From Erysipelotrichaceae bacterium (GTDB lineage: Bacteria; Bacillota_I; Bacilli_A; Erysipelotrichales; Erysipelotrichaceae), in NCBI GenBank assembly GCA_019415435.1, contig DXZE01000060.1:1-8453 (forward strand): a stretch of DNA of 8,453 nt, read 5' to 3'. Both the position numbers and the translations under genes were made by a program. Under the pieces are notes generated by a model, which did no database searches, had not been told where the DNA came from, and was given only the letters and a program-made list of their open reading frames with translations. Shown here piece after piece: positions 1 to 6,230 of the stretch (positions are counted from its first letter, which is position 1; each line of letters begins with the position of its first letter).

Positions 1-267
1 CATCACATAATAATCTTCTTTATAATTTTCAGATATATATTTATAAGAATAATTAAACGCCTTTGCTATACCAGAATTCTTAGACAGCGTGAGATAAATA
101 ATGTCTAAATTACTAGCTATAGTTCTATTATGAGCGCGAAAATCTTCTGATGAATTATCAAAAACCACTATATGTACATCGTCCCTTTGGGCGATATCTA
201 AAAACTGGTTTATTGAGCAAATCTCTTCTATTGTTTTATTATATACAACGACTACGATAAATAGCAT
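1..267 (-). CDS. GT2 family glycosyltransferase, N-terminal part (cut by window edge)
   Basis: This reading frame starts at the ATG at 267-265 and is still open at base 1, giving 89 residues. A good ribosome binding site (AAGGA at 279-275, 7 bases before the ATG) fixes the start. The N-terminus reads MLFIVVVVYNK, the usual first strand of a GT-A (GT2) fold. It is followed by a VVFDNSS nucleotide-binding strand and a KNSGIAKAFNYSY segment, which matches the N(x)GxAxAxN helix of rhamnosyltransferase-like GT2 enzymes. The DxD motif and acceptor-binding half lie beyond the window. It should be a cytoplasmic or membrane-associated enzyme adding one sugar to the lipid-linked repeat unit. The gene begins 10 bases after the stop of the chimeric remnant ORF, and that stop codon overlaps its ribosome binding site. 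The sugar donor cannot be told. Confidence 0.85.
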   Translation of the reverse strand, partial: MLFIVVVVYNKTIEEICSINQFLDIAQRDDVHIVVFDNSSEDFRAHNRTIASNLDIIYLTLSKNSGIAKAFNYSYKYISENYKEDYYVM

Positions 268-277
268 TTTATTATCC

Positions 278-598
278 TTAACAACGTTTTATTGCGTTAT
301 CATCGATACTTTTAAGCTTTGCATCAGCATCCCCATATGCAATACCACAACAAATACAGTAAAACATAATGCCTATTGCATTGTTCATAAAAGGATTAGT
401 AAAAGACTCTATACATATGATCACTATACTTAATCCATATAATAAATAGATTTGATTATCATAAAACTTATATTTATTAAACAAAGTAGCAAGAGTCCTT
501 ATTAATTTATTAACATTTGGATTATAAGTACATACCAGTACAGATACTTCATATTTAAATTTTTTCATATCATCATTATTGTAATTGTAAAATCTCAT
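278..598 (-). pseudogene. Chimeric remnant: head of a GT2 glycosyltransferase joined to tail of a Wzy-like polymerase
   Basis: This is an open frame of 106 codons, but its two halves belong to different families. From Met11 it reads MKKFKYEVSVLVCTYNPN, the standard opening of a GT2 glycosyltransferase. From about residue 40 (near base 481) the glycosyltransferase pattern stops: the DDGS-type strand and DxD motif are absent. What follows is hydrophobic, with two likely membrane segments (about 49-64 and 71-88) and an ESFTNPFMNNAIGIMF stretch. That stretch resembles the last membrane helices of O-antigen/EPS polymerases; compare FWNPYCFDSTHI near the end of the polymerase at 670-1785. The simplest reading is an in-frame deletion that fused the start of one gene to the end of another, leaving no working enzyme. 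Neither Met1 nor Met11 has a clear ribosome binding site. A genuine small membrane protein cannot be excluded. Confidence 0.7.
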
Positions 599-669
599 TT
601 TCCATAGACTTCTGGTAGTACTCTAAATAAACTCATATATCGGAACTGCACTAATTAAAAATAAATTAT
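599..669 (-). other. Gap after the wzy-like gene with short gene-tail-like frames
   Basis: These 71 bases separate the polymerase stop from the chimeric ORF, while every earlier gap in the operon is 25 bases or less. Two overlapping minus-strand frames look like ends of proteins. One reads VYLEYYQKSMENEILQLQ and stops at 578-576. The other ends RYMSLFRVLPEVYGK and stops in an ATGA overlap with the ATG at 598. Neither has a start of its own with a ribosome binding site, and at most one can be real. They may be the residue of a deleted gene. No terminator or promoter is evident. Confidence 0.3.
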
Positions 670-1785
670 TTATTCATCATCACATTTTAAGATATTGCTA
701 ATCAATATCATAGTGATAATATGTGTACTATCAAAACAATAAGGGTTCCAAAAAGAATAAATTAGATAAGATAAATATGCAAACAACATATATTTTCTAT
801 CTAAATATGGAGAAATTGTTAGCGTATAAAAGAATAGTAGGCCAATCATTCCTATCTGATTAAGAATATATAAGGTTTGTAATTCAAAATAAGTATTACC
901 ATTATAATTTCTAGTAGAAGTGTTTGCTATTATAGGATGCCCTAATCCAAAACCAATTGCCGGATTAGTATCCAAAAGAACCTCTGCTTGTTCATCTCTA
1001 ACCAGATTGGAGCTTCCAGACTTCTGAGTCATGGATCTATCTGCATATCCAACAAAAAGCACAAAACCAACAATAATAAAAGGAATAAGAACGAAATTCT
1101 TCCACTTTTCATCTACATATCTTTTTTTTAGCATTGGTAAGAAAAAGAAGACAAGTCCTACTGCTATCCCCAAGATATACGCAGAGTTGCCACTTACCAA
1201 TGCTCCTATTATCATCAATACTCCAAAAGGAGTAAGTTTCTTGTTTTTATATAAATCAACAAGAAACGTTAAAACAAAAAGACTGGACCCTTTTAACTGA
1301 ACTCTAGGGATGCCATTAAGAATATATATATCTCCAGCTCCCGTCTGTTGAGCCCATGCTCTGTAACTAGAATAGTTCTGTGTAAATAATAATTGAATCC
1401 AAACAAATAATACTGGAATTACTCTTGCTGCTGATATACATTGAAAGGTGTTCCATTCAAGTTTGAAATCAGGTTCTTCAATCAATTGTGCTAAAGGAAT
1501 AATTAATAATATGATTAGAAAGCGAAATGAACTACTATTTATGCAAGAATGAAATGCACCATTTATAATTGAAAAAAGAAGATAAGCACAATAAATACCA
1601 TATAATTCTTTCCATCCATTAACTTTTCCAAAATTAATAGATGGTATTTCTAACATGAAAAATATTCCCAAAGAAGGAACTATAAATTTACTTAATGAAG
1701 GAAAATAACACTGAAAACAAAAAGAAATTAATGCGACTGCCCAAAAAATATTAGCAATAGTATTTTTCTTAATAGATAAAATCAT
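670..1785 (-). CDS. Wzy-like O-antigen/EPS repeat-unit polymerase
   Basis: This 371-residue protein is mostly hydrophobic, with roughly ten membrane-spanning stretches (for example about 10-30, 60-80, 86-102, 118-136, 185-217, 230-246, 303-325 and 330-347). Between residues 247 and 302 it has a polar extracytoplasmic loop ending in a GFGLGHPI motif (278-285) and NTYFELQ, then more helices. That loop layout and the late NPY motif (347-349) are typical of Wzy polymerases and O-antigen-ligase-like proteins, which vary greatly in sequence. The likely role is to join lipid-linked repeat units on the outer face of the membrane. The ATG at 1785 has AAAAGG about 7 bases upstream; an out-of-frame ATG lies 4 bases earlier. 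It begins 25 bases after the upstream glycosyltransferase. In a Gram-positive cell polymerase is likelier than ligase, but sequence alone does not separate them. Confidence 0.75.
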   Translation of the reverse strand: MILSIKKNTIANIFWAVALISFCFQCYFPSLSKFIVPSLGIFFMLEIPSINFGKVNGWKELYGIYCAYLLFSIINGAFHSCINSSSFRFLIILLIIPLAQLIEEPDFKLEWNTFQCISAARVIPVLFVWIQLLFTQNYSSYRAWAQQTGAGDIYILNGIPRVQLKGSSLFVLTFLVDLYKNKKLTPFGVLMIIGALVSGNSAYILGIAVGLVFFFLPMLKKRYVDEKWKNFVLIPFIIVGFVLFVGYADRSMTQKSGSSNLVRDEQAEVLLDTNPAIGFGLGHPIIANTSTRNYNGNTYFELQTLYILNQIGMIGLLFFYTLTISPYLDRKYMLFAYLSYLIYSFWNPYCFDSTHIITMILISNILKCDDE

Positions 1786-1810
1786 ACATTTTCCTTTTCA
1801 GCATACAGTA

Positions 1811-2677
1811 TTAATAGTGCAATTCACCTTTAATACCTTTTTCGTAATCTTTTTTTCCTTTTTTTATAAAATAACGCCTTTTATCTTTATCATCTAAAAA
1901 CATAAGATGCACTACAGGCCGAATTGTTACATTTGCCAGTAATCTCAATTTCATCTTAGGCGGAATATAATCTTCTTTTAACAAATAATATACATCTCTA
2001 GTCTGATAGTATTCTCTAAATGGTGCACCTACACGAAGATGCACTGGTCCTATTTTCTTCTGCCCTGAGCCAACAGAATGATGCAATACTACATTCTCCG
2101 TGATCACACACATCAATCCTGCTTTTTCCATGCGCCAGCATAAATCCCAGTCCGCAAAGTCCAAGAATAAGTTATCATTCCAAAATCCTATTTTTTTCAG
2201 ATTTCTATATCGAGTAATCATTGAAGAAGTAATAACATTATCTACTTTGTAATTCTTTTCAATTAATTCTGTCTTTATATGTGGCACTTCAAGAGTCTGA
2301 TTACTAGTATTATAGAAAACAGGTCCCATGCATCCTAAAGATGTATATTTTTTTTCAACATCAATATAAGCAGAAACAAGGCCACTTATATACCCATCAT
2401 TTATTTGTGAATCCTGATCAAAGAAAATAACAAACTCATCTGCTTCCCATCTATATGCAGAATCTTTTAATACAGAATTAAAGGCTCCAGGCAAGCCAAG
2501 ATTACGGTGTTTTGAGAAATAAAAGAAATTGTTTTTTAAAAACATTTCTTTGTTATCTTTAGTACTATTATCACAGATAATGATCCTGTTTACCTGTTCA
2601 CCAATAGCATTTATATTATTTACAATTTTAGGATTCGGATTATAGACCGATACAATAGCCGTAATCTGATTATTCAT
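1811..2677 (-). CDS. GT2 glycosyltransferase, rhamnosyltransferase-like
   Basis: This is a complete GT2 enzyme of 288 residues. The N-terminal strand AIVSVYNPN (7-15), the nucleotide-binding strand IIICDNS (32-38) and the HRNLGLPGAFN helix (57-67) are followed by the metal-binding FFDQDS motif (85-90). An acceptor-side DFADWDLCWR block (173-182), a HHSVG pair of histidines (199-203) and a YYQTRD segment (223-228) complete the pattern. The same order of motifs occurs in RfbF/WbbL-type rhamnosyltransferases, so dTDP-rhamnose is a reasonable but unproven donor. No membrane helix is evident, and the basic C-terminus could sit on the membrane surface. The start ATG follows the previous stop by 3 bases, with GAGAAAG as ribosome binding site inside the upstream gene, suggesting translational coupling. 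No dTDP-rhamnose synthesis gene is present in the window. Confidence 0.87.
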   Translation of the reverse strand: MNNQITAIVSVYNPNPKIVNNINAIGEQVNRIIICDNSTKDNKEMFLKNNFFYFSKHRNLGLPGAFNSVLKDSAYRWEADEFVIFFDQDSQINDGYISGLVSAYIDVEKKYTSLGCMGPVFYNTSNQTLEVPHIKTELIEKNYKVDNVITSSMITRYRNLKKIGFWNDNLFLDFADWDLCWRMEKAGLMCVITENVVLHHSVGSGQKKIGPVHLRVGAPFREYYQTRDVYYLLKEDYIPPKMKLRLLANVTIRPVVHLMFLDDKDKRRYFIKKGKKDYEKGIKGELHY

Positions 2678-2680
2678 ATT

Positions 2681-3499
2681 TTACTTTCTCGAAAACTTTC
2701 TTAAAACAAAACCTCTTACTTTATTAGGCATTAATACCTGTACACCAAATCTCATCGCAAGAGTTTCATAGTATTCTTTTTTATTAATTAACCCATGCAT
2801 CAGCTTATAGTCTTCTATCTGATGCCATGAATTGAAATACTTCTTTCCGCCACGTCTCTGATATGCATCATCACCGAATCTTGCATATACTAGTACATCA
2901 GGTACATTGGCAAACTTGTAACCATGATCCCACATTCTTAACCAGAGATAGTAATCTTCAACTAAATGCAGTTCCTTATAGTTACCAACAGCTAATACAT
3001 CATTTTTTTTAAACATGACTGTCATATGGTTAAAAGGATTTCTCTTCTTCATGAATTTAACAATATCTTCATGATTTAACGGAACTTCTCTTTTACCTGT
3101 CTTATTGGATAAATCTCCAATAAACTCATATGTCTGTCCACCACATACGGATACATCAGAATGTTCTTCCATAAACTTTACCTGTATTGCAAAACGTTCA
3201 GGTAAAGCAATATCATCTGTATCCATCCTGGCTATGTAATCATATTTAGCTTTTTCTACACCAATACGAAGGGCATTGCCTAAACCCATGTTTCTTTCCT
3301 GAGGATAGTAGGAAAACAAATCTTTATGATCATTTACGTAAGAATCTATTGTTTTCTGCAGTTCATCTGGAACCGGCCCATCTCTCATTAAGACTATTTC
3401 ATCGGGTTTTAATGCCTGATTCAAAATACTGTCTATTGCCTGTTTAAAGTTAGAAACAGACTCATTTTTGTATACACTCATTAATACAGAAAACTGCAT
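2681..3499 (-). CDS. GT2 glycosyltransferase, AmsE-like
   Basis: This 272-residue GT2 enzyme has the standard VLMSVYKNE opening (5-13), a RNMGLGNALRIG helix (69-80), the catalytic/metal motif RMDTDD (91-96) and a PERF segment just after it. NPFNHMTVMF (154-163) and the EDYYLWLR block (181-188), which carries the expected general base, are characteristic of amylovoran AmsE-like and related capsule glycosyltransferases. It should act on the cytoplasmic face, adding a sugar to the undecaprenyl-linked acceptor made by the upstream initiating transferase; its position directly behind that gene suggests it may add the second sugar. Only 2 bases separate its ATG from the upstream stop, and its ribosome binding site (AGAAGAG) lies within the end of that gene. 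Donor and linkage cannot be read from the sequence. Confidence 0.88.
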   Translation of the reverse strand: MQFSVLMSVYKNESVSNFKQAIDSILNQALKPDEIVLMRDGPVPDELQKTIDSYVNDHKDLFSYYPQERNMGLGNALRIGVEKAKYDYIARMDTDDIALPERFAIQVKFMEEHSDVSVCGGQTYEFIGDLSNKTGKREVPLNHEDIVKFMKKRNPFNHMTVMFKKNDVLAVGNYKELHLVEDYYLWLRMWDHGYKFANVPDVLVYARFGDDAYQRRGGKKYFNSWHQIEDYKLMHGLINKKEYYETLAMRFGVQVLMPNKVRGFVLRKFSRK

Positions 3500-3501
3500 A
3501 C

Positions 3502-5325
3502 TTATTTCTCTTCTGTTAACTTAATAGATTCTTCAAATCCATATTTACTTACAGTATCTACTTTCTGATATGTAAGATCTCCAAATACTTTCTTAATAAG
3601 GTTAACACCCATTGTTCCTATCTTTAAAGATGGATTAAAGATACGTGTTTCATGTATGTTTTTCCCATTATTCAAAGCTACAAGTTTAACCATCTCAGAT
3701 GTATTCACATATTCTGAATTCTGAGGGAAGAATAAACCTTCTTCTTCTCTGTCTATGACTCTCTTAACAAATTCACAGAGATTGCCAATATAAATCATAG
3801 ATCTCTGATTCTTATAATCAGGGAATACAGGACTCTTTAATGCAAACTTTCTTAATAACTGATAATTACCTTTACAGCCATGTCCATAAACCATTGGTGG
3901 TCTTAAGTAAGCAATCTTAAATGAATCATCTGCTAAATGAGATAACTCTTCATCAGCTTCAAGCTTGCTCATGCCATATGCTGTGACTGGTTCAGGCTTA
4001 GTATTCTTAGTTATATAACCTGTAGATTTTCCATAGACAGACATAGAAGACAATAATATAAACTGTTTTACACCAGCTTCTTTAGCTGCCTTAGCTATCT
4101 TTACAACCAGGTCTCTGTTGACTTCATAATACAGATGTCTGTTCTCATCTGTTTCTTTCCTGTGGGCAATACCCGCCACATTAAAGACAACATCTATGTC
4201 CTTAAAATCTTCAGGTACAGGATTCCATCCCATTGTGTCTTTTACATCAACAGAATAGTAATCCTCATTCAGATAATGATTTTCTTCTAATAAATAATCT
4301 TTTACACTTTCTCCAATATAAGACTTGGCACCAGTGATTAAAATATTCTTATGCTTTACAGGAACTGTATCTTCATCAGGAAGACTTTCTTCTGCCTCCC
4401 TGTTTAACTCTCCGGTTCCACCTTCAACAACAGAATCATCTTTCGCAAAGACACCAACAGAGCCAAGGAAGCACTTCTTATCCATAGCTGCTGCTTCTTT
4501 AGCAGTACCTTCTAATGCTTTTGTATACTCTCCATCTAACTTTGCTTTATCCGGAATCTCAAGCTCATCTCTGCCATTGATCTGAGCCCATCCGGTTAAA
4601 CCAGGCTTGATGTCATTAGCACCATACTTATCTCTTTCAGCAGTTAATACGTCCTGATTCCATAATGCAGGTCTAGGACCAACAATACTCATATTGCCAA
4701 TAAAGATGTCCCAGATCTGAGGCAGTTCATCAAGACTATGTTTTCTGATAAATCCACCTACTTTAGTTATATAAGAATCTGGATTATCCAACATATGAGT
4801 AGGTACATCATGAGGTGTAGACATCTTCATGCTTCTGAATTTATGAAGCTTGAAATACTGCTTATCCTCACCTACACGCTTCTGAGTAAATAGTACAGGT
4901 CCCGGATCTTCCATTTTAATAGCTGCACTGATTCCTAACATAACTGGAGAAAGTGCTACTAATCCTACAAAAGAAAGAGACTTATCCAAAGCTCTTTTCA
5001 GATACTTCTCATAAACATTCTTTTTTCTGAGTCTTGCATTAGAAGGACCAACACCCTCTAAATGTCCTCTCTTGCCATCGGCATTCTCTGAATCATCCGA
5101 ACTTTCCACAAAAACAGTCTTCTTTCCTTCCATAGGATTCTTCTGTTCTGGTTCGTTCTCATAAACAGAATCCGGTTTCTTTACCTTTGCAATAACATCT
5201 AATACAGCATACGCTGCTGTTAATGCTAATGCTGTATTCTTTATTACTTTCTTTGTACTATCTTTACTCATATCTTTGTTCTGCGGTTTCTGGGAAAAAC
5301 TATTCAAACATCTGAAATATTGCAC
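3502..5325 (-). CDS. Fused initiating phosphoglycosyl transferase and WbpV/WreQ-like NAD-dependent sugar reductase/epimerase
   Basis: Two enzymes are fused in 607 residues. After an N-terminal extension with a weak hydrophobic stretch (31-47) and an acidic linker (50-100), residues 104-305 form a PglC/WcaJ-type monotopic phosphoglycosyl transferase: membrane helix about 117-137, QKRVG (148-152), KFRSM (162-166), the catalytic Asp-Glu in SLDELPQ (197-203), VGPRP (215-219), PGLTGWAQINGR (241-252) and the usual EGGTG end (301-305). Residues 326-600 form an extended SDR: TGAKSYIG (331-338, middle glycine of GxxGxxG lost), SSMSVYG (426-432) and catalytic Tyr450/Lys454 in YGMSK. RPPMVYG..CKGN (475-487) and NQRS (506-509) resemble WbpV/WreQ, which reduce UDP-4-keto-6-deoxy-GlcNAc, more than GalE. 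It likely loads a HexNAc-phosphate onto undecaprenyl phosphate and makes or modifies that sugar. The start is uncertain: GTG at 5325 lies 14 bases after the upstream stop, while ATG at 5271 gives the N-terminus expected for this subfamily. Neither has a strong ribosome binding site. Confidence 0.88.
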   Translation of the reverse strand: MQYFRCLNSFSQKPQNKDMSKDSTKKVIKNTALALTAAYAVLDVIAKVKKPDSVYENEPEQKNPMEGKKTVFVESSDDSENADGKRGHLEGVGPSNARLRKKNVYEKYLKRALDKSLSFVGLVALSPVMLGISAAIKMEDPGPVLFTQKRVGEDKQYFKLHKFRSMKMSTPHDVPTHMLDNPDSYITKVGGFIRKHSLDELPQIWDIFIGNMSIVGPRPALWNQDVLTAERDKYGANDIKPGLTGWAQINGRDELEIPDKAKLDGEYTKALEGTAKEAAAMDKKCFLGSVGVFAKDDSVVEGGTGELNREAEESLPDEDTVPVKHKNILITGAKSYIGESVKDYLLEENHYLNEDYYSVDVKDTMGWNPVPEDFKDIDVVFNVAGIAHRKETDENRHLYYEVNRDLVVKIAKAAKEAGVKQFILLSSMSVYGKSTGYITKNTKPEPVTAYGMSKLEADEELSHLADDSFKIAYLRPPMVYGHGCKGNYQLLRKFALKSPVFPDYKNQRSMIYIGNLCEFVKRVIDREEEGLFFPQNSEYVNTSEMVKLVALNNGKNIHETRIFNPSLKIGTMGVNLIKKVFGDLTYQKVDTVSKYGFEESIKLTEEK

Positions 5326-5339
5326 TACTTTAAGGATAT

Positions 5340-6218
5340 TTAAATCACAAAATAACCAAGAATATTAATCTTAGCTGTATTCAGATACGTAATTAACGTA
5401 TCAACGTCCTTCATCTTTGAATGGTCTGCCTTAATTACTAATACAGCAGATTTAAAAGAAGATACTTTTTCAAAAGACTGTGGATCCTCTGTTACCTTAC
5501 TGACAGGAACCAGATGATAACCTTCCTCTTCTTTAGAAAGATTCACCGCCTGGTTATCTAACGCCTTCTGGCTTAATGGACCAGTCACAGCTATATCTTC
5601 CTTAGAAACATTCAGATTATCAATCATGACAGAAGCTAATCCATATGTTTCTGTATCCTGATCTTTACTCTTCTTGTTCTTATTCACTCTTCCAAGCTTT
5701 AATAAGTTATAACGATAGCTTAAATCATTCTCATTATGTATCTTTCCATCCAATACATACTTCAATACATAACAGAATGCGTACAGGATAAAGCCTAATA
5801 CAGCACCTGTCACAAACATCTTTATTAATCTGCTAGTTGTAGGTACCTTTGATAATATCTCAGGCTGTGCTGGTGGTGTCAGACTGTTTTTTGAAGCAGT
5901 CGCATTATTAATAGCCTCCTGATACTCTAAAATCTTATCAGGATTTGTAGTTCTCCTGGATTCACTCTCATACGAACTAATCGCATCATTGTAGTTATCC
6001 AGATTTTCCTGATAGGCATCCATCTGGGACTGATAGTCCTTCATAGCCGCATCATAGGCACCAGACTGTACCTGTCTCTGATAACTGACATAGGAATAGC
6101 CTGTGACAAGCAAACCACCCAGAATAATGCATACAAGCCATGCTTTCCACTTCTTGAAAAGATGTCTGAAAAGATCTCCCAGATCAATTGTAATTACATT
6201 GTTTTTCTGTCCATTCAT
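5340..6218 (-). CDS. Wzz-like chain-length/co-polymerase protein with degenerate BY-kinase-like tail
   Basis: This 292-residue membrane protein has the Wzz layout: a short cytoplasmic N-terminus, membrane helix 1 (about 27-46), an extracytoplasmic helical region (47-112), a proline-containing stretch (115-126) and membrane helix 2 (about 131-153). The extracytoplasmic part is only about 85 residues and carries tyrosines spaced exactly seven apart. The cytoplasmic tail (about 168-292) follows a BY-kinase domain in outline. YGLASVMIDNL sits where the ExxRxLRTNL segment would be, IAVTGPLSQKALDNQAVNL replaces the Walker A loop, and SAVLVIKADHSKMKDVD..LGYFVI resembles the last strand-helix-strand. 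Walker A, A' and B are all missing, so it should not bind ATP as a kinase. Its role is probably chain-length control with Wzy. The ATG at 6218 follows GAGGA by about 6 bases and the upstream stop by 12. Confidence 0.8.
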   Translation of the reverse strand: MNGQKNNVITIDLGDLFRHLFKKWKAWLVCIILGGLLVTGYSYVSYQRQVQSGAYDAAMKDYQSQMDAYQENLDNYNDAISSYESESRRTTNPDKILEYQEAINNATASKNSLTPPAQPEILSKVPTTSRLIKMFVTGAVLGFILYAFCYVLKYVLDGKIHNENDLSYRYNLLKLGRVNKNKKSKDQDTETYGLASVMIDNLNVSKEDIAVTGPLSQKALDNQAVNLSKEEEGYHLVPVSKVTEDPQSFEKVSSFKSAVLVIKADHSKMKDVDTLITYLNTAKINILGYFVI

Positions 6219-6230
6219 GCATTATCCTCA

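Noticed and set aside
1031..1300. Plus-strand ORF of 89 codons
   Set aside because: It lies wholly opposite the polymerase gene, is rich in Lys/Thr/Pro from antisense reading, has no recognisable motif and no clear ribosome binding site.
3502..4350. Calling the C-terminal SDR domain UDP-glucose 4-epimerase (GalE)
   Set aside because: The RPPMVYG..CKGN and NQRS motifs fit WbpV/WreQ-like reductases better than GalE, so a galE label would be misleading.
4325..4585. Plus-strand ORF of 86 codons
   Set aside because: It is antisense to the well-supported fused transferase/reductase, and its Ser/Pro-rich composition is an artefact of the opposite strand.
5340..6218. Calling the Wzz-like protein an active BY-kinase (Wzc/CpsCD fusion)
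   Set aside because: No Walker A GxxxxGK[ST], Walker A' or Walker B motif and no C-terminal tyrosine cluster can be found.
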